Shown here: in pieces, positions 25,487 to 34,424 of the stretch | Layout: every line of letters begins with the position of its first letter | Numbering within the stretch: position 1 is the stretch's first letter | NCBI GenBank assembly: GCA_029262295.1 | Contig: JAJCZR010000035.1 | Coordinates: 1-64,000, forward strand | DNA length: 64,000 bases | Direction: 5' to 3' | DNA from: Deltaproteobacteria bacterium | GTDB lineage: Bacteria; Desulfobacterota_D; UBA1144; Nemesobacterales; Nemesobacteraceae | The notes under the pieces: model-generated | The model's input: only the letters and a program-made list of their open reading frames with translations | What the model was told of the DNA's origin: nothing | The model's database searches: none | Position numbers and translations under genes: made by a program

Positions 25487-28111
25487 ATGTTAGATTCAAT
25501 CTTTAAAACCAAGACTTTTGTTTTTTCTTTAATCTTTTTTCTTTGCATAGCTTCATCAAGTGCATTCGGAATCACCAGAACTGTCACAAATACTGATGAT
25601 GACGGAAATGGTTCTTTGAGAGATGCCATTGAAGACTCTAATAATGGTGATGTTATTGAGTTCGATCTGCCCGACGGTTCTACAATTTTGCTTAATGAAG
25701 AGATTGTCATTGAAGTTAGTATTACAATAAACGGCCCTGGTGCTGATAAGCTCACAATTAATGGTGATGATGATGGTTTTCCGATCTTCGAAATATTTAG
25801 TGATGGGGAGATTACAGTAAATATAAATGGGCTTAGATTTTTAAATGGAGCTTCATTCATTGGTGGAGCAATAATTAATACCGAAAATCTTAATATAGAT
25901 TCCTGTGTTTTTGAAGAAAACTTTGCTTTTATTGGAGGTGCTATATTCAATGGTAACCCGGAAGAGCCGGCTGAAAATTGCACATTAAATATTACTAACA
26001 CGGTATTCAGAAGTAATTTTGCTGGCATTGGAGGGGCTATTTTAAATGTTGGCACAATTGAAACTATAGATAACTGCCAGTTTTTTGGAAATAGTGCTAA
26101 TTCTGAAGCACTGTTTTCTATGGGGGATAACTTTCAAACAGCTAATTTTGGATTTGGAACAGGCTTTGGAAATGGGGGAGCAATTGCCAATGTTTTCCCT
26201 GAGGATTTCATTCCAACCGCTAATTCTCAAACTGCTAATGGCGGGCAGCCATCAAACGGTGTTATTGAGCTTATAACCAACTCATTTTTTGAGAATAACA
26301 ATGCAGTTTCTAATAATAATTTTAGCTGCAATGATTTACAAATTGCTAATAATGGCAATTCATCCGGCGGGTATGGTGGGGCAATATTTAACTCGGCTTT
26401 TATCGATGTTGTAGAGCGCTCCACTTTCATTGATAATGATGCAATCATCTTGGATAATGAACCTAATATTATTTGTTCCTTTAACTCTCGGACTGCAAAT
26501 GAAGGCGGCCCTGGAATTTCCGAGGGAGGCGCTATTTTCAGCTCAAATACTTTACACCTCATAAGAAACTCAACTTTTTTTGAAAATGAAGCGGATAATG
26601 GAGCTGCTATTTATATATCTGGTAATAATTTTCACGGTGACGGTGATGGAGATGGAGACGGTGATTCTGAATTAATGAGTACACTCATAGATTTCACAAC
26701 AATCACAAGCAACCAGACAACAGATCAAGTCGGAGATGAAAACAGCAGACAGACTGCATATGTACTTGGTCCGTCTGTAGGGGGGATTGCGACAGCTAAT
26801 GGCGGAATTGTAGGTCTATCGAGAAGTATTGTTGCCAATCAGATAAGTGGTTTTGACTGTGATGAAGGAGTTGTTTCACTTGGAAATAATATTGACAGTG
26901 ACGGCACTTGTACTGACGGTGTTGCAAATGATCAAACTACCGACCCTGGGCTTGATCCCAATGGTCCTCAAAATAATGGAGGGTTTACTCCCACAATTGC
27001 CCTTTTACCTGGGAGTAATGCGATAGATGAAGTGGATTGTGATTCTGCAGATATATTCGTTTTAGATTCACATGGGGAGGTTTTTTGCGAACCTGTTAAT
27101 CATGATCAAAGAGGCTTTAACAGGCCGGTAGATGGCGACGATTCAGATGGCCCTGAGGATGATATAGGAGCATATGAGGTTCAGGATGAAGCGAAGGCAA
27201 TAGTATCAAAAGTAACTGATCCGGAAGGAGAAACAGGTTTCCTATTTGAAGTATTAAGAATGGGCGACCCAACAATAGTGATCACAAGGTTTATCCTTGA
27301 TGATGGTGAAATGGATATGACTATCATCCCAACCGGTGAAATTACAATAAGAGAAGATGTTCCAGAAGATTTTGACGTGACAATTGTTTGCAGCGATTCA
27401 GAGACTTTTACTGAACCAGAAGTAGATAATGGTGCAGGTACTGCGGATGTTACCATTTTTTCAGACGAGGAAACCCTTGTATGCGAATTTACCAACACCT
27501 TTAATCCTAGCACAGGCGGTGGTGGCACCGGCGGTGGTGCTGAAGATGAAGATATTGATATTGATCCCGGAAATGATGGTCCGTTTGCAGAAATAAGCGT
27601 AAGCTCCGGAATACCAGGTGGCGGAACTATACTTATAGATCTTCCTGATGAAGTGTTGGCGTTAGCTGCTAGTTTAATACCAGACATATCTTCTTGCGAG
27701 ATATTAAACCCGGGAACACAAACTGCTAATATAGAAAACCCGGATGTCAGATGTGATATAGATGATTTTCCATTTGATATAGATGTGATTCTGGATCTTT
27801 GCAGGCAAGGAAATGTGAGTGGAGTGGCGGATGCGATAGTTGAGGTAATATCAGATGACAGACCTGAGGAAACAGCGGAGGAGATTGTGGAAATAGCCCT
27901 TGATCAGCTAGCAGCATGTCAGGTGACTGGTGATGGTGACGGCGATGGTGATGGAGACGGTGATGGCGACGGCGGCGAGGGCGATGGTGATGGCGGAAGC
28001 AGTGGATGTTCAATAGCGCCAACAAATACAAGTAACATTAGTAACTTATTTGTAACGCTAATATCTACGTTAGTTGGTATTACAGTACTGTTTTTCAGAA
28101 GAAGAAAGTAA
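25487..28111 (+). CDS. Secreted choice-of-anchor Q/CSLREA beta-helix protein with Cys-type C-terminal sorting signal
   Basis: The 874-residue protein has a signal peptide (1-27), then TRTVTNTDDDGNGSLRDAI, the typical opening of right-handed beta-helix choice-of-anchor domains, running to DDIGAYEVQ near residue 565. A prealbumin-like domain (about 568-685, SKVTDPEGETGF to CEFTNTF), a Gly linker and a conserved 110-residue domain (SSGIPGGGT onward) follow. The end is a Gly-Asp repeat, SSGCSIAP, a hydrophobic helix and FFRRRK. Export and C-terminal processing are inferred from this architecture; the function may be adhesion. Short QTAN motifs recur. The promoter and terminator are both clear. 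Confidence 0.88.
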   Translation: MLDSIFKTKTFVFSLIFFLCIASSSAFGITRTVTNTDDDGNGSLRDAIEDSNNGDVIEFDLPDGSTILLNEEIVIEVSITINGPGADKLTINGDDDGFPIFEIFSDGEITVNINGLRFLNGASFIGGAIINTENLNIDSCVFEENFAFIGGAIFNGNPEEPAENCTLNITNTVFRSNFAGIGGAILNVGTIETIDNCQFFGNSANSEALFSMGDNFQTANFGFGTGFGNGGAIANVFPEDFIPTANSQTANGGQPSNGVIELITNSFFENNNAVSNNNFSCNDLQIANNGNSSGGYGGAIFNSAFIDVVERSTFIDNDAIILDNEPNIICSFNSRTANEGGPGISEGGAIFSSNTLHLIRNSTFFENEADNGAAIYISGNNFHGDGDGDGDGDSELMSTLIDFTTITSNQTTDQVGDENSRQTAYVLGPSVGGIATANGGIVGLSRSIVANQISGFDCDEGVVSLGNNIDSDGTCTDGVANDQTTDPGLDPNGPQNNGGFTPTIALLPGSNAIDEVDCDSADIFVLDSHGEVFCEPVNHDQRGFNRPVDGDDSDGPEDDIGAYEVQDEAKAIVSKVTDPEGETGFLFEVLRMGDPTIVITRFILDDGEMDMTIIPTGEITIREDVPEDFDVTIVCSDSETFTEPEVDNGAGTADVTIFSDEETLVCEFTNTFNPSTGGGGTGGGAEDEDIDIDPGNDGPFAEISVSSGIPGGGTILIDLPDEVLALAASLIPDISSCEILNPGTQTANIENPDVRCDIDDFPFDIDVILDLCRQGNVSGVADAIVEVISDDRPEETAEEIVEIALDQLAACQVTGDGDGDGDGDGDGDGGEGDGDGGSSGCSIAPTNTSNISNLFVTLISTLVGITVLFFRRRK

Positions 28112-28143
28112 AACTCATAAAAGTCTAAAAAAGATAGTAAATG

Positions 28144-28177
28144 AAAAGGGCTTGCCATTATGGTAAGCCCTTTTTTA
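28144..28177 (+). terminator. Rho-independent terminator
   Basis: AAGGGCTTGCCA and TGGTAAGCCCTT form a 12-base-pair stem with a TTA loop, followed by six T. It ends the transcript of the secreted beta-helix gene 33 bases after its stop. Confidence 0.95.
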
Positions 28178-28320
28178 TTACTTACCTTTTAATCTTTGGT
28201 CACTACTTATTATATTTATTGATTACAAAAAATTGGTAGTTAGACTTAAAAATCAGGTGAGCAGCATATAATTATCTATTTTCCATCATAATCAGGCATA
28301 AAACTCAGTAATTTTTATTT

Positions 28321-31263
28321 ATGAAAAAATCAAAAATTCTCAGAATTATTCTAATTGTATTTCTATCTTTAGCTGTACTTTATACGGCATTTGGGTTTTT
28401 AGTATTACCTAAAATAGTTAAGTCACAGCTTACCTCAAGAATCTCAGAGTTTACTCAAAGTAATGTGGAGCTTCGGGATGTAGATACAAATCCGTTATTT
28501 TTAACTGCGTCGCTTAAAGACTTTAAACTCAGCAGGGAAAATAATGAGATAATCTCGTTTAAAGACCTGCTGATTAATTTTAGTATAAGTTCTATTGTAA
28601 AAAGGTCTTTAAACTTCTCTGAAATTAAGCTTACAGAGCCTTTTATTAATCTTCAGATTTCTTCTGAGGGGAAATTAAACCTTCTGGATCTTGCCCCCAA
28701 ATCGGAAGATAAAGAGGATAAAAAAGAAAAAAAAGATGATGGAATTTTTCCACTCCTTATAAAAGAAATCACATTTGATAGGGGAAACATTCTCTTTCAG
28801 GATTTTTCAAATAAAACTCCTTACAGAAGCGATATTAAAGCTTTAAGCTTCACTTTAAAAAACCTTTCTACCATTCCAAATGAAGAGGGAGTGTATGAAC
28901 TTGATGCTAATTTGAATGAAAATGGAATTATTAACTGGAACGGCACTCTTGAACTAAATCCCGTGAGATCAGAAGGAACAATTAAATTTGATAAGATTAA
29001 TACGCATAATATATGGGAATACATTCAAGACAGAGTCAATTTTATTGTAAAAGAAGGTAGCCTTGATATAAATGCTGAATATTCTCTTGATTTTTCAGGT
29101 GATGAGAGAGAATTTAGATTTAAAAATAGTGAAATGTCGCTCACCGCACTGTCAATACTTGCAAAAGAAAGTAACGAGGAAGTTGTTTCAATTCCTTCTC
29201 TTTTAGTTAGCGGAATAGATTTTGATATTCAAAAGAAAAAACTCGACATTTCTAAAGTCGATACTTCAAACGGAAACGTGTTTGCAAAGATTGATGAAGA
29301 TGGGGTGATAAATTTTAAAAAGCTGGTTAATAATAAAAATCCTGAGAAAATTGAAGACAGCGATTCAAATAAAAAAGTAGAAAAAATTGATAATAAAAAA
29401 CCAAAGATTGATCTCAATATAGGTGAGATAGGAGTTTCGGGCTACAATGTGAATTTTGAAGATAATAGCCTCAGTAATAAAACCCAGATCAAACTCGGCC
29501 CTACTAATATTAACATTAAAAACTTCAGTCTTGTTAAATCGGAGAGCCCTTTAACAGTTGATACCGTTCTTAATGAAGCCGGAAAGATTAATATTAATGG
29601 AGTGATTAATACACCTGGTTTTACTTCTGATTTGAAGCTCGACTTTTCAAAAATTCCTCTTAATCCCTTTGAGCCATATATAGATGAGTTTGCAGAAATT
29701 GATGTAGAAGGTGGAAATCTTTCTCTTACCGGAGATCTTATAAACCAGTTTGAACAAGATAAAAGAAATATTAAATTCAACGGCAACCTTAATGTGGATT
29801 CAACAATGATTAAACAAGCTGGAAATAAAGACGACCTTTTCCGCTGGGCAGATCTAAGAGTTGCAGAAGCAGAGTTTGATCTAATTGCGCGTAGTTTAAG
29901 TATAAAAAAAATAGATGTTGATAAGCTTTATTCTAATGTGGTTATAGATGTGAATGGAAAAGTTAATCTTAAAAGTATAGTTAAAAGCGATACAGACAAA
30001 GTTAAGAAAGAAGAAAAAATAGAATCTAAAAAAACCGATAAACCTGATAACAAAAAAGATAAATTTGTAACTGAAATTGGTAAAGTCAACCTTAGTGACG
30101 GTGAGCTTTACTTTTCAGACCTTTCATTAGAACCCGTGTTTAAGACCAACATACAAGAGCTCGAAGTGACTTTAACTGGATTATCTTCTAAAGATTTGAA
30201 AACAGCTAAAATTGATCTGAAAGGGAAGATTGATAAATATGCTCCTGTTAAAATTACAGGTGAGGTAAATCCCCTGGGAGACAAAACTCAGACTGATATT
30301 GATGTAAATATCGAAGGGGTGGAGCTTACAAACTTAAGTTCCTATTCAGGTAAATATGTGGGTTATAGAATGGGTAGGGGAAAACTTAGTCTTGATCTTG
30401 AATATGTACTCAACGAAAAACTGCTTGATGGAAAGAATAAGATAGTTTTTGATCAGATTAAACTTGGAGATAAGGTGCAGAGTCCAGATGCAAAAGATCT
30501 CCCGCTTGAGCTTGCAATTAGCTTATTAAAAGACAGAAGCGGTGCAGTGAAACTAGATTTTCCGGTGAGCGGAGATCCGACTGATCCTAAATTCAATGTC
30601 TCTGAAATAATATTTAAGACTTTTTTCAACCTCATATTTAAAGCTGTAACTTCTCCTTTTTCAATCCTTGGATCAGTGGTTGGTATATTCGGGGGCGGTG
30701 AGGAGCTTAGCTATGTAAGTTTTGAACCTGGCTCATCCAAAGTAACAGATAAAGAAAAAAAGGAGCTTGGGGAGCTCTTAAAAGCTTTATCCGAAAGGCC
30801 AAATTTAAAACTTGATATTAAGGGTGTTGCATATAATGAAATCGACAGGCTTGGCCTTGCTGAAATGCAGATAATAAACTCTGTAAGAGATGATGATGAG
30901 CAAAATTCGGATAAGCCTCTAACTGAGGATGAAATGGAAGATATTCTTGAGATCTATGAAAATGATTATGGTGTTGATCCTTTAGATAAAGTGCCGGAAG
31001 AAGATGCAAACGGAAAAGATATTCCGAAAGCTGAGAAAATCCGCATTGCTTATAATAACTCGATTGGTCAGCTAAAGGATTTTGAGACGGTTAAGGACAG
31101 TGAGATGATTGATCTTGCCAAGAGAAGAGCTGATTCGATCAGGGATTTTCTAACAAATAAAGAGATGATTGACCAAAGTAGAATATTTACTCTTGATCCT
31201 TCTATTGAAAGTGCTGAGTCTGCTGAAGGAGTGAGAGTTCCATTGGGTCTTGATACTTTTTAA
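28321..31263 (+). CDS. DUF748 (AsmA-like) envelope protein
   Basis: The 980-residue protein has one N-terminal helix (residues 8-28), then VKSQLTSRISEFTQSNVELRD and NPLFLTASLKDFKL, the typical DUF748 opening. Repeated blocks (GEIGVSGYNVNFEDN near 360, GKVNLSDGELYFSDLSLEP near 585) continue the pattern. The C-terminal part has the OmpA-like phrase VSFEPGSSKVTDKEKKEL and KRRADSIRDFL. DUF748 proteins belong to the AsmA clan of large periplasmic lipid-transfer-like proteins. With the AsmA protein at 22505 it gives two such bridges within 9 kb. Confidence 0.87.
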   Translation: MKKSKILRIILIVFLSLAVLYTAFGFLVLPKIVKSQLTSRISEFTQSNVELRDVDTNPLFLTASLKDFKLSRENNEIISFKDLLINFSISSIVKRSLNFSEIKLTEPFINLQISSEGKLNLLDLAPKSEDKEDKKEKKDDGIFPLLIKEITFDRGNILFQDFSNKTPYRSDIKALSFTLKNLSTIPNEEGVYELDANLNENGIINWNGTLELNPVRSEGTIKFDKINTHNIWEYIQDRVNFIVKEGSLDINAEYSLDFSGDEREFRFKNSEMSLTALSILAKESNEEVVSIPSLLVSGIDFDIQKKKLDISKVDTSNGNVFAKIDEDGVINFKKLVNNKNPEKIEDSDSNKKVEKIDNKKPKIDLNIGEIGVSGYNVNFEDNSLSNKTQIKLGPTNINIKNFSLVKSESPLTVDTVLNEAGKININGVINTPGFTSDLKLDFSKIPLNPFEPYIDEFAEIDVEGGNLSLTGDLINQFEQDKRNIKFNGNLNVDSTMIKQAGNKDDLFRWADLRVAEAEFDLIARSLSIKKIDVDKLYSNVVIDVNGKVNLKSIVKSDTDKVKKEEKIESKKTDKPDNKKDKFVTEIGKVNLSDGELYFSDLSLEPVFKTNIQELEVTLTGLSSKDLKTAKIDLKGKIDKYAPVKITGEVNPLGDKTQTDIDVNIEGVELTNLSSYSGKYVGYRMGRGKLSLDLEYVLNEKLLDGKNKIVFDQIKLGDKVQSPDAKDLPLELAISLLKDRSGAVKLDFPVSGDPTDPKFNVSEIIFKTFFNLIFKAVTSPFSILGSVVGIFGGGEELSYVSFEPGSSKVTDKEKKELGELLKALSERPNLKLDIKGVAYNEIDRLGLAEMQIINSVRDDDEQNSDKPLTEDEMEDILEIYENDYGVDPLDKVPEEDANGKDIPKAEKIRIAYNNSIGQLKDFETVKDSEMIDLAKRRADSIRDFLTNKEMIDQSRIFTLDPSIESAESAEGVRVPLGLDTF

Positions 31264-31331
31264 AGCTTACTATGGATTCTTGATCATCACTCCGTAAAGG
31301 CCAGTTAATTCGTTGATAGTAAAAATATTAC

Positions 31332-31709
31332 TTAAACCTTATTTAACTTTTTCTGCATTGAGCCAGCAATCTGTCTAGCTTTTTGTTTTGCCTTGCTTGC
31401 ATTATTACCCCTATAAAGTTCATCCATTGTTGTTTCGAAAAGGAAGAGCCATCTTACAAAGTGGCCTTTTTTTAATTTTATCTTTTCATTCAGGTCTACA
31501 TGCACTTTTAATACTTCGATGCCTTTTTTATATTTTGGAACACTGAATATCACTGTTTCCCAAAAATCACAGATCACGGGTATATGTTCTTCCAGATCCA
31601 CTTTTGCGATCTGTGTAAAAATAAATCCCAGGATCATATCATCCAGCATTTTTTCATAAAAAGATTTAACAAAATGCTCTATATCTTCTCTGTTTTCTAT
31701 GTCTTTCAT
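31332..31709 (-). CDS. Group III truncated haemoglobin
   Basis: The 125-residue globin has VKSFYEKMLDDMILGFIF in the first helices, HIPVICDFWETVIF, and LKKGHFVRWLFLFETTMDELY with the proximal haem His in GHFVRW near residue 79, followed by AKQKARQIAGSM. These are the marks of class III (P-type) truncated haemoglobins, linked to NO or peroxide chemistry in Campylobacter and others. It starts 33 bases after the MarR gene on the same strand and is probably controlled by it. Confidence 0.88.
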   Translation of the reverse strand: MKDIENREDIEHFVKSFYEKMLDDMILGFIFTQIAKVDLEEHIPVICDFWETVIFSVPKYKKGIEVLKVHVDLNEKIKLKKGHFVRWLFLFETTMDELYRGNNASKAKQKARQIAGSMQKKLNKV

Positions 31710-31742
31710 AATACCTAAAACCTAACTGCCAATACCTAACTA

Positions 31743-32294
31743 CTAGTCTTTATCTTCATGTTCAAAACAAATCTTTTCAATCTCTTTAGTATAAAGAACT
31801 TCTTTTGTAAGCCCACACTTAAAACCTTCACTTTCATGAATAAAAAACCTGCAACTATTACATATACCAAAGCTTTTATTGCTATTTGATTTTTGAACTG
31901 ATCTTAAAATATTGTTTAGAACTTCCTCAGCAATTTTAAGTTCTTTTTTATCAACTGTAATTTTGTTCATTTTAGCATTAAAGAGGTCAACCAGACTTTT
32001 TCCCCTGGTTGTGAGCTCAAGCTTAATACTTCTTTTATCTTCAGTGTTTTTAACCTTTTTCAAATAACCTTTATTTTCGAGCAGGTTGATAGTTTGAGAG
32101 GTAGTTCCTTTTGTATTGCCAAGATATGTGGAAACTGCAACCGGGGTATTGCTGTATTTATTGCTGATGGAAAGATAGTTTAACACCTGAAGGTGAATAG
32201 TGTGAAGCCCAAGAGGGTTTAAGAATTTTTTTTCTTCTGAATTAACCAGGTTTCCTATTCTTTCTATGTAATTAACAAGATTGTTCAGATCCAT
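31743..32294 (-). CDS. MarR family regulator with C-terminal Cys cluster
   Basis: The 183-residue protein has a winged helix-turn-helix (VAVSTYLGNTKGTTSQTINLLENKGYLKKV, residues 52-81; EDKRSIKLELTTRG as the wing). The C-terminal extension of about 35 residues contains four Cys in CX2CX11CX15C spacing (CNSC, FKCGLT, KICFEH), suited to bind zinc or an iron-sulfur cluster. MarR proteins are dimeric repressors released by ligand or oxidation. Three copies of a motif matching an operator lie in the divergent promoter region. The targets are probably itself, the truncated haemoglobin and the thioredoxin-like gene. Confidence 0.85.
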   Translation of the reverse strand: MDLNNLVNYIERIGNLVNSEEKKFLNPLGLHTIHLQVLNYLSISNKYSNTPVAVSTYLGNTKGTTSQTINLLENKGYLKKVKNTEDKRSIKLELTTRGKSLVDLFNAKMNKITVDKKELKIAEEVLNNILRSVQKSNSNKSFGICNSCRFFIHESEGFKCGLTKEVLYTKEIEKICFEHEDKD

Positions 32295-32301
32295 ACAACT
32301 A

Positions 32302-32415
32302 TAGTATCGAATCGAAATTATTGTTACAAGCCAATTCTTAAACTAAGAATAGTATTGAATCGATACTACCTTGACAATCCAAAAATATCCTTGATATTAG
32401 TATTGAATCGAAACC
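32302..32415. promoter_or_regulatory. Three operator-like repeats for the MarR regulator
   Basis: A shared motif, TAGTATYGAATCGAWAC, occurs three times: 32302-32319 (TAGTATCGAATCGAAATT), 32350-32368 (TAGTATTGAATCGATACTA, nearly palindromic) and 32398-32415 (TAGTATTGAATCGAAACC). Copy 1 lies next to the marR start. Copies 2 and 3 flank the -35 and cover the -10/start region of the divergent promoter. The spacing fits repression in both directions. Confidence 0.7.
32371..32402 (+). promoter_or_regulatory. Promoter of the thioredoxin-like gene
   Basis: A consensus -35, TTGACA, is at 32371-32376. A -10-like GATATT/TATTAG lies 17-19 bases further, partly inside operator copy 3. AGGAGG at 32425-32430 precedes the ATG at 32440. 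Confidence 0.6.
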
Positions 32416-32439
32416 AACATTAGCAGGAGGTAACAAATT

Positions 32440-32676
32440 ATGAAGAGTAAAGCCATTTTTTATCATGCAGGATGTCCAGTATGTGTTGATGCAGAGCAGG
32501 TGCTTGCACAATCTCTCGACCAACAGAAGTTTGATCTTGAAATTGTTCATTTAGGTGAAGATAAACACAGGATTTCAGAAGCTGAAGAGTTTGGTGTTAA
32601 ATCTGTTCCTGCGATTGTGCTTGGAAATAGCCCTTACCACATCAACTTTGGTGCTAGTATAGAAGATTTGAAGTAG
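32440..32676 (+). CDS. Thioredoxin/glutaredoxin-like protein (CPVC)
   Basis: The 78-residue protein has a thioredoxin-fold start, KAIFYHAGCPVCVDAEQVL, with a CxxC redox pair, and the cis-Pro segment FGVKSVPAIVLGN near residue 57. It is similar in size to glutaredoxins and to small thiol-disulfide proteins encoded next to regulators. It is divergent from the Cys-bearing MarR regulator and has operator repeats across its promoter, so it is probably induced by redox or nitrosative stress. The substrate is unknown. Confidence 0.82.
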   Translation: MKSKAIFYHAGCPVCVDAEQVLAQSLDQQKFDLEIVHLGEDKHRISEAEEFGVKSVPAIVLGNSPYHINFGASIEDLK

Positions 32677-32786
32677 TGTTTCTTTTTTCTCTTTCCTGAG
32701 CGAGAGTGGAAACATATTTTTTCTGTGGTGTATAAATCTGTATGTGACTCAGAGTGAGCTTGTTGAGAGGAAATGAAGAGTTTATT

Positions 32787-32933
32787 TGTCATTTCGCACT
32801 CGATGTGGAATCTAGAACGGTGGGAAAGATTAATTATAAGCAAGAATTTAGTATTGAAGCAATTGAGTGAAATTTGAGATGTGTTTATAATTCTCGTCAA
32901 AATTCTGGATCCTAGATCAAGTCTGGGATGACA
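32787..32933. repeat. Dispersed MITE-like element, copy 3 (147 bp)
   Basis: It begins TGTCATTTCGCACTCGAT and ends ATCAAGTCTGGGATGACA. The interior shares GAAAGATTAATTATAA and TAATTCTCGTCAAAATTC with copy 2, and the total length differs by one base. It ends 10 bases before the stop codon of the minus-strand GH113-like gene. No open frame is present. Confidence 0.75.
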
Positions 32934-32943
32934 TATAGATAAA

Positions 32944-34308
32944 TTAAATCTTATTTCTGAAAAGCTTTAAATCTTCAACTAAAGGATCAGGCATGTCCGG
33001 GCCAAGATATACAACAAAAGGTTCAATCTCATAATGCTTTTTTATTGTCGTGAGTTTCCAGTATAAAATCCCCTGAAGAAGATCTTCATCTTGCCCGGAA
33101 CAAACATTATAAAGAGACTTTATGGCAACTGATCTTTCCTCAAGATCAAGGGGCTGTTTATCCCATACAATCAGTTTGCTTTTTGTTTCATTTGGAATGA
33201 GCGCAAACCCCCTTGATTCCCAGGGATTAATAGTAGAATTTTTTCTATATGTATAACCAATCTCTGTGAAGAGCACTTTTTTATTTGCGAGTTTTTCTTT
33301 TGTGCGAAAATCTTTTATTTCAGAAAATATATTTTTCCAGCTATTTTCCGCTTCAACCATTAACTGTTTTTTAGAGTAAAAATCTCCAACATTTTTACGT
33401 AGTGGAAAATAGGCATTTATAGAGATAAAATCCAGATACTTCCAAAAATCGACATCCTGATAATTATCGAAGTTGGCTGCATAAGATATTTTTCCATCAT
33501 AAATACTTTTTACATCTTTTATTAATCTGATCCAGTGTGTATTTAAAAAGTTTTTCCTCTCATTTATTTTTTCCAGCCTGTTTTGAGAATTAATATAAGA
33601 AATCTGGTCTGCCCATTTCTTATTTGCCATTGATCTGTCGTCAAGATAATTATCAAGCATTGAATATTCTTTTTTTCCGGGATTAAAAAGGTCTTCACTT
33701 TTTATAAAACTGCTGTGTTTTAAAATCTCAGTTTTTTCATTTTGTTGTTTTAGTTCACTTGAAAAGTATTTGATGTGATTTGGAAGTTCCGTAATTCTTT
33801 TGGTTGAAGTAAGAGAGTTCATTTCGCTTCCAATTACAAATACATCTACGTTCTCCTTTTCAGCAATTTCAGCCCATGTTGCAACATAATCCGTATATTT
33901 TTCAAACCAGTATGAAAGCTCACCATCTGTTGCAGGCATTATCATGCCATGCCACAAAAATGGATTTTTTGGATAGTAATGGTCAAGGGCAACTCTCATA
34001 ATAAGAATCACATTTAGCCCGTTTGATTTAGCAGTTCTTATTTCATCTATTACAGACACATCTTCAGTTGGATAGGTAAGCTTATCACTATCCCAGTTTC
34101 CCTGACGGGCATAAACTGTTACGGAAACAGTGTTAAACCCCGTGGACTTTAGTGTTTTAACCCACTTCTCATTATCAGGCTCGTTTACCTGAATGCCACC
34201 AACATAAAAAGTCGGGTGCTGATCATCTTTTGCATCTGCAATTGAAATACCTGCCTGAAATGAAAGTATTAATATTGCAATGAGTTTTAAAGTATTTTTA
34301 TAATTCAA
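32944..34308 (-). CDS. Exported GH113-like glycoside hydrolase
   Basis: The 454-residue protein has a signal peptide (1-26) and a TIM-barrel pattern: FYVGGIQVNEPDNEKWVKTLK, TGFNTVSVTVYARQGNWDS, LWHGMIMPATDGELSYWFEKY, then the acid/base Glu in VIGSEMNSL near residue 160 and the nucleophile Glu in VLFTEIGYTYRK near 347. This is the layout of family GH113 (beta-mannanase-related) enzymes. It probably trims a periplasmic or surface polysaccharide, but the substrate cannot be predicted. It is divergent from the DUF302 lipoprotein gene. Confidence 0.78.
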   Translation of the reverse strand: MNYKNTLKLIAILILSFQAGISIADAKDDQHPTFYVGGIQVNEPDNEKWVKTLKSTGFNTVSVTVYARQGNWDSDKLTYPTEDVSVIDEIRTAKSNGLNVILIMRVALDHYYPKNPFLWHGMIMPATDGELSYWFEKYTDYVATWAEIAEKENVDVFVIGSEMNSLTSTKRITELPNHIKYFSSELKQQNEKTEILKHSSFIKSEDLFNPGKKEYSMLDNYLDDRSMANKKWADQISYINSQNRLEKINERKNFLNTHWIRLIKDVKSIYDGKISYAANFDNYQDVDFWKYLDFISINAYFPLRKNVGDFYSKKQLMVEAENSWKNIFSEIKDFRTKEKLANKKVLFTEIGYTYRKNSTINPWESRGFALIPNETKSKLIVWDKQPLDLEERSVAIKSLYNVCSGQDEDLLQGILYWKLTTIKKHYEIEPFVVYLGPDMPDPLVEDLKLFRNKI

Positions 34309-34424
34309 GGTAATTATTCCAATTTAGTCTTTTATATTTGATACTATTATTGTTTTAATAGTTTTAAATTCCCTGATACTTACGAAAGGAATTGGGAATA
34401 GGTTTTTGAAAACAGGAGATGATT

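Noticed and set aside
27925-28000. Tandem GGTGAYGGNGAY repeat that looks like a short repeat array
   Set aside because: It encodes the Gly-Asp linker in frame, without spacers. It is not CRISPR and not an independent repeat element.
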